From Marisa cornuarietis (lineage: Eukaryota; Mollusca; Gastropoda; Architaenioglossa; Ampullariidae): a DNA stretch of 64,000 bases. The stretch covers positions 1,884,501 to 1,948,500 of the forward strand of contig SMMW01000080.1 in NCBI GenBank assembly GCA_004794655.1, read 5' to 3'. Made by a program: the position numbers and the translations under genes. Below are positions 10,611 to 22,165 of the stretch, in pieces. The notes beneath the pieces were generated by a model that was given only the letters and a program-made list of their open reading frames with translations, was not told where the DNA came from and did no database searches. Within the stretch, counting starts at the first letter, position 1. Each line of letters begins with the position of its first letter.

Positions 10611-11080
10611 AACTTATATAGCGCAATATCGCAGCCTTATATGCAAACTGAAAGTGCTTTACAAAGATAATGCGATAAATAAATAAAAGCTACTGTTGTT
10701 GTTCTGAGGATGACATCTCAGTTTTCATTCACGGGTCTCAGTTTAAATTTACAGATCGTAAAGTCATTTGTCAAAAGCAGAATACATCGATCAACAATCA
10801 GGAGCGTAGATAAAATCGTCCGGAGATCGGTGGCATCCACATTATTACATTTCATCGGACATACACCGCATCCCATTAACATGTTAAAACAAGTGACTGT
10901 CTGGCGATGATGTAAGGTCCATCGCAGTGAGGAACTGTACAAAGAAAGAAACTGTCATGGTGTTCAAGAAGAATGGCCAAAGAAAGTTCAGATCAGTAGA
11001 AAAAGAACAAAAGTCCATTGGCAAGTAGGCAGTCCAACACAATGATGCTGAAACCAGAACAGATCTTCAACAAAACACAA
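10611..11080 (-). repeat. Dispersed repeat, copy 2 (partner 5530-5950)
   Basis: It begins 'tatagcgcaatatcgcagcc' and matches the earlier copy over its length with about a quarter of positions changed. The short frames at 10710-10942 are not conserved in the other copy and are not genes. Confidence 0.55.
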
Positions 11081-11577
11081 CACAGTTTCCCCATTCACCA
11101 TGTTAGGCTCGGTATGTGCGTTCCAACACGCCTATCGCCTCGGTATGTTGTTGGTTTTACGAGATTTTTTTCACTTGTGTTTCTCTTAGTGCGTTGAGTA
11201 AAACATGTCTGCTATGTGCAGTTCATTTGATAGGACCTGGGAAAATGTTTTGTTTTGGTTGTTGTTAATCAAAACATTTGCTGAGATGCTTTTTTTATTT
11301 CACAGGATTTGATGGAAATGTTGTCATTCATTTCTTTTTCTCGTTTCTCAGAGCCTGTTGGGTCTTAGCAGTCAAGCATGTGACGAGCCGAGTATAAGGA
11401 TGATTTAGAATTGTCTTGTTTCTTTGAGTATTACCAGGTTAATATGTGTTTCTGGGTGTATAGGTGCAAACTGAGTAGTATACGCTTACGCTTAGTTGGT
11501 TCTTCGTCTCCCTCTTTCTGCCCAGATATCTTTCTTCTTTCCGTAAGTATTTTGTTAATATGGGCTTGGAGCTAAGC
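11081..11577. other. Gene-free stretch
   Basis: Nothing recognised. Confidence 0.45.
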
Positions 11578-11612
11578 CAGTAGGTCAGTCAGTCGTCCCT
11601 TGCCAGGTACCT
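11578..11612 (-). mobile_element. RTE-like LINE 3' terminus fragment
   Basis: The minus strand reads 'VPGKGRLTD' plus a GACTGACTGAC tail, matching the C-terminus and tail of the RTE copy ending at 47215 ('MPGKGRLTD', then 'gactgactgatt'). Only the last few codons remain. Confidence 0.6.
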
Positions 11613-12221
11613 CTCGTTGCGGGAAAAGACAAAGGACTGCAACGATTATGTTATTATTTTGGACAAAAATCCAATTGTGTTGGCGTGCAGAGAAAACCAG
11701 AGGAAACACATACACATGGTTCTCCCTCCAGCTACCCTCTTGCCCCTCTAACACTAATATTCTGTAATGGGAGGGGGGCGTGTATCCGGTACAACAGCTG
11801 GAGGGTCCTCAGATAATTTTGGCGGCAAATATCTTGGAGACGAGGCGCTTCCATGAGAGCCTCCCCCGTTATACGTAGTCTAACTTATTTCCCTGTGCAG
11901 CATGTACTCCGCGACAAGAACCAGGTATACAGCTGGCCTACAGGAGACGACTTGGAAAAATAAGATATGAATTTTTTTGTATTAGCGAAATAATGATAAC
12001 AGTAATAAAGTTGATTTATATAGTGCTTGAGCCATGATTCTGGGACAGCGTCAATTCAAGAAGTTCTAATATTTCATTTTCCTTGCAAAAAAGACACTGT
12101 ATCCTAAAGAACTATGCAGTGAGATATCGCCAGAAGAAAAAAAGTATTGTGGTCACTATGTAGACATCAACAGTTTTTCCGTCTCCTGTCAGGTTTTATA
12201 ATATTAGTTTCAATATATAAT
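11613..12221. other. Spacer with far flank of receptor unit A
   Basis: 12140-12210 matches 22095-22165 ('tggtcact', 'atcaacagttt', 'ccgtctc'), placing it in the outer flank of the duplicated receptor unit. No gene. Confidence 0.45.
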
Positions 12222-12526
12222 CTTCAATCAATCAATCAATCCTCTTCGTGCTATTTGCACATAAGGCCTCAACCAGAGCCCGCCACTGATGTCGATCGGC
12301 TGAAACTCGCTCCAGGCGACCCCATGTCCAGCCCTTTCCTTTCATCTCCCTTTCCACTGTTCTTCCCCAGGTTTCCTTTATGGGCGGCCTCGTTTTCTTC
12401 GGCCTTCTGGGGTCCATCGTAAATCGATTGTGGAGAGGTCTGCTGTTTGCTGGCGGAGCACATGTCCAATCCATCGCCAACGCCTTCGTTGAACCTGCGT
12501 GGTGATGGATTTGGTTTCAGTTCTTC
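12222..12526 (-). pseudogene. RTE-like LINE C-terminal part (right of solo LTR)
   Basis: On the minus strand, broken frames give 'TEELKPNPSPRR', 'KETWGRTVEREMKGKGWTWG' and 'ADRHQWRALVEALCANSTKR', the C-terminal domain of an RTE-like reverse transcriptase, followed by the simple tail (GATT)n at 12222-12242. It is continuous with the piece at 13910-14345: the solo LTR 12532-13904 separates the two and removing one GGTGG joins them in frame. Confidence 0.8.
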
Positions 12527-12531
12527 GGTGG

Positions 12532-13904
12532 TGTCACGACACGGGTGGTGCTGCACACACACTCACGACTGACACTTGCGCGTTCTTTCAACAAAACACA
12601 AAACGATTGCCTGAGGCTGTCCAAATCATATTACTACAGTCATCATGTGGCCCAGGACTTTACACCATAAAATATAAAAACACATAAATTCTTAATACAG
12701 CGCCACTAGCAATTCTTAAAACAAAAATAAAATCGTCACAACACCAGTCCGCACTCCTTCACCTGGAGGTCATACGCTCTCTTCTTTCAGGCTCACTTAT
12801 CAACGTTTTGATCAATTCTTTCCCACAGTTCGAGTTCTCAATATGTCACCTTTACACAATACTCTTTAGGTTTTCATTCTTAGTCATTAAATCGATCCTT
12901 CCCCACAGTTCAAGTTCTCAATATATATCAGACAATTTAGCTCCTCGTCCTGTTCTCTCCCAAAATAACAGTCATCAATGACAATACTTACAGTTTTACA
13001 GTTCAGCAGTCAGCTATATTCGGGTAGTCGTCCTTCCTACCCCCAGTCTCCCAGAATTCCAAAACTCAAATAGCACTACTCAATACCCATAAAGCAAGAA
13101 CACAAATGACACATAATCCACATCGCTCTGGTCATCCTTCACTCCAGGGGTGAAAAATGAACACTTTGACTGCTCCGAACAACACTCTCGACGACGCACG
13201 CACAGGCCGTGTCGACCAGGGGGGGGGGGTGTCACGGGGTAACACGTAGATACTCCTCGGAGACGTAACGGGGCCGAGAATACCCAACTGGCCGGCTCGC
13301 CAGTCCTCAATAGTCGTCAGTTATCCAGACGCTGCGGTGTCCGGTCGGTCTCCAGAAAAACGTCGCTTGTACTCAACGGTCGTACTTTCTCCAGCCGCTG
13401 CTGGGTCAGGTAGGCTTCTGGTACTGTCGCCCTCACCATTAAGATCACTTCTGGGCGAGGTTTTCCACACAGGATCGCTTTCTCTTTCAGTCTCCTCCTG
13501 TCTCGCGTGACTCGGCACGTCTTATTCCTTCTCTCTCTCTCTCTCTCTCTCTCTCGTGTGACTCGGCACGTCTTATCCCTCTTCTCTATCCTTCTCCTCC
13601 TCTCTCTCGCGTGACTGCAGCACGTCTTAACCTTTCTTCTCTCTTCTTCTCCTCTCACGTGACTCGGCACGTCTTACCCCAGTTCTCTATCCTTCTCCTC
13701 CTCCAGTATCCCGGGCCTGAGCACCTTTTATAGGGTTTCTTTCCTGCGCAACTCCACTGCTGAGCAGTGTTCACTAAACTTAACCCTTACTTTTCTACCG
13801 ATCACATTCATTCCAGCATACACTCTGTCCACACGTGTAAGTCACAAGTTGTTAAGTGGTTAACATAGCCTGAAAAAAACTATGGTACGGACTGGTCCGT
13901 GACA
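12532..13904. mobile_element. Solo LTR, 1373 bp, with GGTGG target duplication
   Basis: It starts TGTCACGACACGGG and ends GGTCCGTGACA, so it has the TG...CA ends of an LTR. It is flanked by direct repeats GGTGG at 12527-12531 and 13905-13909, the 5-bp duplication expected of Gypsy-type integration. It lies inside an RTE reading frame that continues on both sides. A TATA-like 'ttttatagg' lies near 13726 and a (TC)n stretch at 13532-13556. No gag or pol genes and no second LTR are present, consistent with LTR-LTR recombination. The strand is not certain. Open frames inside it (13080-13670) look like chance. Confidence 0.75.
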
Positions 13905-13909
13905 GGTGG

Positions 13910-14345
13910 AGTTCTTTCACCACGTGATGGTGTTTGGCCAAAAGATGTTAAGTATGCGCCTGAGGAATCTGTTTTGGAAGATGTCAAGCCTATTACCGAT
14001 GTTTTTGGTCATCTTCCATGCTTCTGATCCATAAAGGAGGGTGCTGATCACATTTGACTTGAAGATTCTCAGCTTGGTCTTCTGGCTGATGTTTTTTGCC
14101 TTCCATGTGCTCCTGAGTGAGGCGAAGGCCTGGCTGGCTTTCGCCAGTCGGGCTCGAATCTCCACCTCCGCATCCCCGGTGTTTGAAATCTTGGACCCAA
14201 GATAGGTAACACTGTCAACTTCCTCAATCTCTTGTCCATTTAGTTTGATGTTTTCTTGGACTTTGGCGTTCACTCATACTTTTTGTTTTCTTTGTGCTGA
14301 CCTTCAAGCCAAGGTTTCCAGCTGTTTCTGAGAAGGCATTTGTTG
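13910..14345 (-). pseudogene. RTE-like LINE 3' segment (reverse transcriptase thumb)
   Basis: Minus-strand translation gives 'VQENIKLNGQEIEEVDSVTY' followed by 'LGSKISNTGDAEVEIRARLA' and 'LLYGSEAWKMTK', the post-catalytic part of an RTE-like RT. It starts at the segment equal to 'NAFSETAGN' near 14340. Together with 12222-12526 it forms the 3' end of the element. It meets the plus-strand segment 14346-15690 head to head. Confidence 0.8.
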
Positions 14346-15690
14346 ATCAGAAAAGAGACACGAAAAACGATAGACGAGAGAAACTCAAGCAGAAAATCAA
14401 CAACACCAGATCTGAACGTCTGAAGGAACAACACAGACAAAGATATACAGAAATAAACAAAGAGGTAAAGAGAATGAACAAAACCGACAAAAGGGACTAC
14501 ATAGAGAAACTGTCAGATGAAGCAAAAGAAGCAGCAGGAAAAAATGACCTGAATAAAACTGTATTGTATAAAATCAATAAACAGCTGAACAACAGGTTTA
14601 AAAACAGTGAAGTGCCTGTGAAAGACATGAACGGAAATGTTGTCGAGGGAGAAGCAGAAAAACTACAGCACTGGAGGGAGCATTTTGAGTCAGTTCTAAA
14701 CAGACCAGACCCCCCTCAGCTCGCAGCCAGCAGATACAGACCTTGACATCTGCACAGACCCGCCAAGCCTGGAAGAAGTGACAGCAGCAATCAAGGCAAT
14801 GAAAAGCGGCAAAGCACCAGGGGCAGATGGAATAACAGCAGAGATGTTGAAAGCAGATGTGAATGTAACAGCTCCCATGTTGACTGAAATCTTCAGGCAA
14901 GTTTGGGAATCAGAACAGATCCCCGATGCGTGGAAGACATGTCTCATTTTCAAGTTACCCAAGAAAGGAGATCTTGGAGACTGCAATAACTGGAGGGGTA
15001 TAACACTTCTTTTCCTCACCAGCAAGGTCTTCAGCAAGATTGTTTTGTCAAGACTGACGACAACCGTTGAGAAAGACCTCCGGCCTCAGCAAGCAGGATT
15101 TCCCCCTGGGCGATCCTGCTCTGAACTCATTTTCATTCTGCGTCAGATTCTAGAGCAGAGCAACGAGTGGAACACACCGCTGTACATCAACTTCATCGAC
15201 CTGGAAAAAACTTTTGACAACATCCACCTCGAGTCCTTATGGAAGATCCTGAGGTCGTTGCAATGCTGTACAGCGATTTCAAATCTCAGGTAGTCTGTGA
15301 CATGGAGCTCACAGCCCCCTTCAACGTCAGTACTGGGGTGAAGCAGGGCTGCATGCTGTCGCCGTTCCTCTTCATCCTGGCCTTGGACTGGATCATGAAG
15401 AATTCCACCGACAGAGAGAGGAGAGGGATCAAATGGACCATGACTATGACAGCAACAACAATGCTGGAAGACTTGGACTTTGCTGATGACATTGGCCTGT
15501 TGTCACACCGCCACCAAGACATGCAGGAGAAAACAAATGCCTTCTCAGAAACAGCTGGAAACCTTGGCTTGAAGGTCAGCGCAAAGAAAACGAAAAGTAT
15601 GAGAGTGAACGCCAGAGTCCAAGAAAACATCAAACTAAATGGAGAAGAGATTGAGGAAGTTGACAGTTTTACGAAAGAAAACGAGGCCGC
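14346..15690 (+). pseudogene. RTE-like LINE 5'/middle segment, inverted
   Basis: It reads as the RT linker ('NTRSERLKEQHRQRYTEINK'), the finger motif 'AIKAMKSGKAPGADGITAEM', 'LPKKGDLGDCNNWRGITLL', 'DLRPQQAGFPPGRSC', 'FIDLEKTFDNIH', 'GVKQGCMLSPFLF' and the catalytic 'FADDIGLL'. The motif order is complete, but frames shift near 14745 and 15290, so no single protein is made. It ends in the segment also present at the start of the minus-strand part, giving about 130 bases in common. A C-terminal scrap and a T-rich run (15718-15751) follow. Confidence 0.8.
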
Positions 15691-15751
15691 CCCAAGGAAA
15701 CCTGATTCAATGTCCACTCATTTTTTTTCGTTTTTCTTTTTTTTTTTTTTG

Positions 15752-16561
15752 AGACCATGGGTTCCTATCTGTTTGATTGTATAAGCGACACATCACAAAA
15801 CATAATCGCCTGATTGTATAATGACACAAGACAGGTAAAAAGATAGTCCTGTTATCTATGTTATTTTTCTTAAAAATGATATTATATTACGTGAACAGTA
15901 TTGTGTTTATTTTGTGTAAGCACTGACCAACAACTATGTTGTACTATCAGCCCATTGAACTCAGAATTTTGCGTTCGTTGCAGCAGTTAAAGGTCAGCGG
16001 TTACAAATTCTGTGTTTTAGAAAAACACAGTCCCTGCAGGACAAAGCGTGGATAAGAGAAAACTTTAAATAATTAATTATTTATAATATCACAAGTATAC
16101 GCATAGATATAACTAATTTCTTATAAGTATGTGTAATTGAATTAACGTGTCCTCGAATTCTGAACAATTTACTGACACTTCAAAAGATTTCAGTAGTTGT
16201 ACTGAAGCGACTGAATTTATGCTGATATCCGTTACTTTCTTTTCTACATTACCGAGAACACAATTAATGTACTTGATCTTTGATTTAGAACAATTATTAT
16301 AATCATCTCTGTAATTATATTGTTTGAAAAGCTTTTAGGTGGCATTTGATGGTTGGTAAAGTGCTTTATAAATTAAGGTTCTACTGTAATAATAGTGTAA
16401 GTCCTGGAGCCTGAAAGTGTCTGTGGGACAAACCCTAAACAAAATAGTAGTACATGCGCAGAAAAGGTACATATGTGTAATCCTATTACTTCATTCCGTG
16501 ATTGGCATGTGTTAACCAAGAAATCTACTCATTACAGCAGAAGGATAAAAAAAACTCACAC
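15752..16561. other. Gene-free stretch
   Basis: No gene. Near 16310-16385 there is a LINE-like 3' tail (GTAAAGTGCTTTATAAATTAAGG), suggesting a small CR1/L2-type remnant. Confidence 0.4.
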
Positions 16562-17060
16562 ATAAGATAGAACGGTACTAGTGGGTCATTGTGAAATTAG
16601 CAGAACTTAGTTGGTCAGCATTTGAGGAGATAGAAACTGATGAAAACCATCACCTCTAGTACAGGGAGGGGGATGCGAGACCAGTCCATAGCATCAGCTT
16701 CGTAATGCATAGACATGTGGTCGTACAGTCATTAGAATTACACATCCCTACGGTAAGCAGATCTTTTTTCTTATCTCTGCCACGCTTCGCAATGTTACCA
16801 TTGTGCAAGTGAATGCACGCAGACAACAAAGTGGAGAGTTCTATCAAGAGCTAAACAAAGTTTTGAACTCGGTGACTGGAACGCAGAGGTCATCCCAGAC
16901 GCCTACCAGCAATGGGTAGAAACGGAAGGTAGACTTGGCTTTGGCTAAGCCAGCTCCAGGGTTCTAAGGGTCCTCGCTCTTTGAATACCCCTTCAGCTAC
17001 TATAAAGTCGGGGCCTTCCACCCATGTCGGTCATATTCAATAATTTTTGCTATAAAATTA
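16562..17060 (+). pseudogene. RTE endonuclease fragment belonging to receptor unit B
   Basis: Same fragment as 5141-5515 and 26290-26650. Readable pieces are 'ADLFSYLCHASQCYHCAS' and 'GDWNAEVIPDAYQQWVETEG', the GDWNA metal-binding region of the endonuclease, then 'LALFEYPFSYYK'. It is full of stops. Its place beyond the 3' end of the receptor is the same as in the other units. Confidence 0.7.
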
Positions 17061-17584
17061 CGTAAATAACAAGGAACTAAAACCAGTCATTTAGATATGG
17101 TAATACTATTCGAAGATTTATTTTCCATAAGCCAGAAACACAAAGACGGTAATTTGTCGGATGTATAAACGATGGAAAAACGACTTAACACGCGAAGCTC
17201 TATGGATCTTCCACCTTCTTTTCGAGTGATTTTTGCGCAAAAAGCACAAAAGCTTAAACCAAAGTTAAATTGCACAGTTACAGATGAACAATATCTTCGC
17301 GCTATATGCCTTTGTGTGGAGAATACCTTTTCATACCTGTTGTTCCATACCGCAGAGTATACTGAATTTACGATCCAACATAAACATAAGGAAAAACGCT
17401 AGTTTGGTTTATTAGAAATTCCCCTGAATATCTCGACACCTTACAATTTACAAATTACAAAGCAATAACTGCTGTTTCATTTTTTTCTCAATACTCTTTT
17501 ACACCTTTCCATTTCAAGTAAGTGCAATCACATGCCAATAGAAAAGTATGCCAAGTTCCATTACGATGAACACAATCGGCATGT
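17061..17584. repeat. 3' flank of receptor B, shared with units A and C
   Basis: 'ccatttcaagtaa' and 'gatgaacacaa...ctaaggcctgcaagtaactga' are shared with 5990-6090, 6779-6800 and 27990-28085. No gene. Confidence 0.55.
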
Positions 17585-18649
17585 CTAAGGCCTGCAAGTA
17601 ACTGAAATAATTGGGGGTAAAATCGTTTTCCCAAGATGACTAAATATTTGTTGGAAGTGAAGCTTGAACTTGGAAGAAAAGTGATTATAGATAAAACAGT
17701 GTACGCAACTGTTTGTTTCTGGAATCCAGTTCATAATCAAAGCAAAGATTAGCAAACCCTCATTATTGAAATTGACCTTAAGATTGGCCCAGACAAAGGC
17801 ACACGTTTCCCAAGCAACAAGTGGTAACATGGTTCCAATGTACACACAAGAAACTATTACTAACATGACTGTGAGAGCCCTCTGGCGACTGGAACTGTCT
17901 GAGGCGACAGAACTCGTCTCTTCTCGCCATTTTAATGCCGTGTTCAGCTTTATTACTGTCACTAAAGTCGCCGTCGACACGATCATGTAAACAGCAACGA
18001 GAAATGCAAATCCTAGCAAATTGTTCTTAAATATTGTCAGTATGGTTATGTTGGCGCGGTAGAATTCTGTGTCAAAAACCATCCGAATTTTTTTCCCTTG
18101 AATAATAACCACATCACTGTAGTGGCAAAGCGGAAAGGTAGCACGGCAAAGCTGAAGAATCACGAAAGATGTTACAATCACTGTTGCCATGGTGCGCGTG
18201 CTAATCAGTGTAGAAGCTCGGAGAGGAAACACCACACACACGCAACGTTCTACCGCGATCACCATGGTGATGAAGGAGGATGTTGATCTTAAGGTATATA
18301 ATACGCTTACTACACCAGCATAAACAAATCTGTTAAATTTTTCGAAGGTGGCTTCGTCGGACCACTCGATGAAGTAGCTCACGGTCAGCAATAAGAACAT
18401 GGACAACAAGAAGGCGCACTCTGTGAGAGCCAAGGAGAAAAGACAGACGTTCATTCGATCACGGAGACCCTGACTGTAGAAGACGAGACAGTTGATGATG
18501 TTACCCGGGATACCGATAAGACACATCAGTGGTGTAAGACCTACAGAGATAATAATATCAACTATCTTAAAGATAGCGAAGCTTGGCTCACTGGGAGATG
18601 AGACTGCTGATGTCACCCCGGGTATCGTCACGTTAATAAACTCATTCAT
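17585..18649 (-). CDS. 7TM rhodopsin-type receptor B, chemosensory-like
   Basis: Intact single exon of 354 residues, the same length as receptor A, and the two align without gaps. The GN pair of TM1, 'LALTEC' in TM2 (Glu in place of the usual Asp), 'AVERC' at the end of TM3, the TM6 'GTMLPLVAWE' and the TM7 'NSCVHCFIY' are all present. The changed TM2 acid is notable because that position normally binds sodium and affects signalling. Differences from copy A concentrate in the termini, the extracellular loops and TM1-TM3, while TM4-TM6 are nearly identical, as expected for recent paralogues. The ligand is unknown. Confidence 0.85.
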   Translation of the reverse strand: MNEFINVTIPGVTSAVSSPSEPSFAIFKIVDIIISVGLTPLMCLIGIPGNIINCLVFYSQGLRDRMNVCLFSLALTECAFLLSMFLLLTVSYFIEWSDEATFEKFNRFVYAGVVSVLYTLRSTSSFITMVIAVERCVCVVFPLRASTLISTRTMATVIVTSFVILQLCRATFPLCHYSDVVIIQGKKIRMVFDTEFYRANITILTIFKNNLLGFAFLVAVYMIVSTATLVTVIKLNTALKWREETSSVASDSSSRQRALTVMLVIVSCVYIGTMLPLVAWETCAFVWANLKVNFNNEGLLIFALIMNWIPETNSCVHCFIYNHFSSKFKLHFQQIFSHLGKTILPPIISVTCRP

Positions 18650-18986
18650 TATTCTTAAACTATCACAATATTACGTTCTATTAACCTACCCTTTTGCCTC
18701 TGGTTAAAAACAATTTTTTCGTCTCTTGTAGAACGCATTGCTTAAATAGTTCCTGCATAATTGTCAAATGGAAAACCTGGTGAAACATTTCTATAAGTGG
18801 AAATAAATGTTAAAATTTGGCTGTTAATTTTTTGAACTACATAATAAATCAAGGCCCTTCATATTATTGCTAGATTTTGGAAGAAGTGTTTTAGGAGAAA
18901 ATACGAAAATTCTTACCTGAAAGTATGTCAAATTTCCGATGAAAATTTCTTGTTCATGTGTGCGTGTGTGTGCATGTGTTTGCGAC

Positions 18987-19068
<82 letters not shown>

Positions 19069-20615
19069 TTGCGTCTTACGGCTTTTGCAAATACGCAACT
19101 GTATGTTTTGTAAATTGTTTTAAAACTCTCAAGCTAACATTAGTATTATTACACCTCTTTTCGTCGGTTAGGCGTTTAAAATTATGAGAAAATGATTTTA
19201 CATTACTCAGTCTGATATCAAGTAGAGTCTTACTTCAACATCCGACCTTTAAGAATTTCTCGCACGGTATTGATGGGATGCGTTCCTTTTTTAAGACTCC
19301 TGTTGATCGCCGGAATTGCACGAAACTGTTCGACATTTTTTGGAACAAACCTTGAACTATTAAACATTTTTTATTTTACATTACAGTGAACACGAAAACT
19401 TTACAAGAAATATCCCGCAAGACGCAGTAGCAAAGCTACACTTGATACAAGAAGCTGTAATTGTCGAGCCTCATGTAATCTGACAGAAAATTGTATGTAC
19501 ATTTGAGCAGACTGGTATACTGTACCTCACTTGTGTACCATAAGACGGAGGAGAGATCATGTATACACACGGCTCTTTACCACAGTGACACCGGAGATAA
19601 GACATTGTACTGATACCCACAGGAGATAGTAACTACCAGAATGTACCTTGGCAAACAGGACACATCGAAAAACACCTACAAATCTTTAAGTATGTAAAAT
19701 AAAAAGGTTTGCTTAGATTCAGTAATAATAAAATGGTTTAAACTTAGTTTACTTAGTTGTCTAAAAAAAATGTTATTTAATGTAATGTGTTAACCTCTGA
19801 ACATATAGAATTAAAAAGAAAGAAAATGTGAAGAATGGAAGATAAAAGCAACGCAGGTCTTTCGCACGTGAAAATCCTGGTTTCAATCGATAAAAGGAAA
19901 CTGTGTTCCCTTCTACCTCTGTGGTGATGTTTGTGTGCATGCTATGGCATGCCAGGACATCAATATTGTTATTAAAAGACGAATGGAAAATCGTCACAGC
20001 CTGGCTAAAACTAATAGGATGTTTTTGAATTCGCTCACGAGTAAACTTTTCCCTTAGGTTAAAGTTGACTGCCCTGGATACCTTTCTGTTCTAAATATTT
20101 GGATGTTACATCAACAGAAAGCAAAAATGTGCTCGTGTATTTTGCATGTGTATTGTTGATTTTAGACATGTTTAATCACCCATCATCCCTTTTCCCCGCC
20201 CTTTCGCGTGCAATTACGATTCATAGGCTGGAAGGTGAGTACGTGTGTATATGCGCATGTTTACGTGTGTTTGTGTACGTTCATGCAAGCTAGCTATATA
20301 CATGAATGTACCATTCCATTAATTTATCTTAACTATTTAACTGACATATTTTACTCCTATTTTAAATGTTATTTATGAAGCACATCATTTGCCGTTTTAT
20401 CGTTCAGAATTATGAGAAAAATAATTGGACTAGGCCCATTGTAAAATCATCAACATGCGATGTTCAGACACTCAACACACATTATTGATACCAAGGTTTT
20501 TCTTTTGTTTTCAGTAGTGTGGTCGACATCAGCTACTGCTGTAAACTATGAGATTTTATATGAGACACAGTTATGATCGCTGTTAGACTTTTTTCACGGA
20601 TACGGTTCTATTATA
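18650..20615 (-). promoter_or_regulatory. 5' flank of receptor B, conserved between units
   Basis: Aligns with 7862-8890 near the gene and with 29132-30650 along most of its length (for example 'gttatgatcgctgtta' near the far end). It contains the GT tract 18989-19067. A promoter is presumably here but cannot be pinned down. Confidence 0.45.
18989..19067. repeat. (GT)n microsatellite
   Basis: About 39 GT units without interruption, at the same place relative to the receptor as the tract at 8407-8467. Alternating purine-pyrimidine DNA of this length can take up the Z form. Confidence 0.95.
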
Positions 20616-21165
20616 CAGTAAAACCTCTTTATTAAGACCTTCCGACTACGACTACCTCTTAGTAACGATCCAAACAGTTTCACGGACTATTTTACTAGAT
20701 AAACTTCATCTGTATTACGACCACCTCCCCAACCCGACTTGCGACTGACAATTTGTCCTCTATTATGGCTTTTCTCTCCAAAAGTTGGGTGTTGAAAAAA
20801 GTAAGTATATTTTCATATATTGTTAAGTAGATTTTAAAAGACTGCTTCTGGCCGGTCGCTTACTCTATTTTGCGATGTTTAGTAGAAATGATGCACAATA
20901 AGTACATTTGAAAGAGACTGCTTGTTCTACGAGTCATTGTGGGTGGGGTGGAGCCTAAGACCTTATCGCCCCACAGCGTCCCAGGTATATGACTGGCTGC
21001 TATGCGGGGTCACACAATAATCTCATTGTTGTTTAGATCAGCGCCCATTCTTTTATGTTTATGTGTTTTACCTTTTTTTATTTTTTGTTTCAAGTGCTTT
21101 GACCCTGCCTTTGATGGTGGGGTAAAGCGCTATATAAATATACATTATTATTATTATTATGTCAA
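20616..21165. mobile_element. Insertion in unit B: pogo-like end plus LINE 3' tail
   Basis: The alignment between units B and C breaks exactly at TA|CAGTAAAACCTCTTTATT (unit C has 'ctattataactgtaatcag' instead). CAGTAAAACCTC... next to a TA is the form of pogo/Tigger-type termini. I did not find the matching opposite end. At 21105-21160 a CR1/L2-type 3' terminus occurs ('gtaaagcgctatataaat' followed by ATT repeats). Confidence 0.4.
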
Positions 21166-22165
21166 TATCGTCCAAAAAAATACCACATTGTCCCAACACC
21201 CAATCGTCCCAGGCCCAAAAGACGAATCGATCACTTATGAAACAAGTTATTAATGCTAAATATTACCAACAGACTCATATGTTGATCGAACGCAAGCTCA
21301 GCTACCTATTTTAGTGGCTTTTAAAACGTCCAACCACCATTTTACCAAACGAAAATGGCCCTTGGCAATAATTATATATTAGCCAATAACTAATGTAATT
21401 GAACTGTCATAACTTATGCATGACTGAGTTTGTGCTGTGTTTGTGTCTCATATATTGTTTGTTGATCCATTGATTATCCTTTGTGATACTCTTAATAAAA
21501 AGCGCGGACATAGAAGAAATAGATGTGAACTGTGAAAGACATTTTAACTACATACAAAAGACAAGTCTCACACAATTTTGCCAAACTCACCCTTTATTTT
21601 CTTTACTATAAAAATATTTATGTTAACCGGCTCTAACACAATGAATTTTTCAAAGCATATAACATTTTAAGCTATACCATTTAAACCCCATGTTTTAGAA
21701 GAGAAGATTCTTTTATTATCTGATTGATGAAAACATAATCTAAAATTAAAAACTATTTTATGATGTTCTGTGTCCATAGTGATGTTCTCAATTCTCGCAT
21801 TTTCACCTCTTTATTTACATTGATTTAGCCAGTGTCCACGCCCTAAAATTTGAATTTTTGGTGTGATATTTACATTTTTTCAGGTGAGTAGTATTTCATG
21901 TCGTTTCTGTCGGTTTGAGGTACGTGAAGGCACAGAGCTGATTGCGACAATAAGTCCCCTCAATTGTAAACTCTTCTTTGCTGTGACCAAATTGTTGAGA
22001 CAGCGTCCGGTTTCAGTTGTGACAGTTAGGAATTCCATTTCCCTTGAAATTACGGTACTCTTTCGTAAAACACAATTCTGTTAACTATTGTAAACAAACT
22101 ACATAATGGTCACTGGGTATCAACAGTTTTCCCGTCTCTGTCGCTTTTATGTTTATGTTCACTGA
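21166..22165. other. Outer flank of receptor unit B
   Basis: No gene. 22095-22165 matches 12140-12210 in unit A. Confidence 0.4.

Noticed and set aside
13080..13670. Possible proteins inside the long solo LTR
   Set aside because: The composition is driven by the (TC)n run, there is no known domain, and the region is bounded as an LTR.
14598..15037. Minus-strand frames of 100-113 codons opposite the RTE reverse transcriptase
   Set aside because: They lie antisense to clear RT motifs.
18939..19187. Cysteine/valine-rich open frame
   Set aside because: It is the translation of the (GT)n tract.
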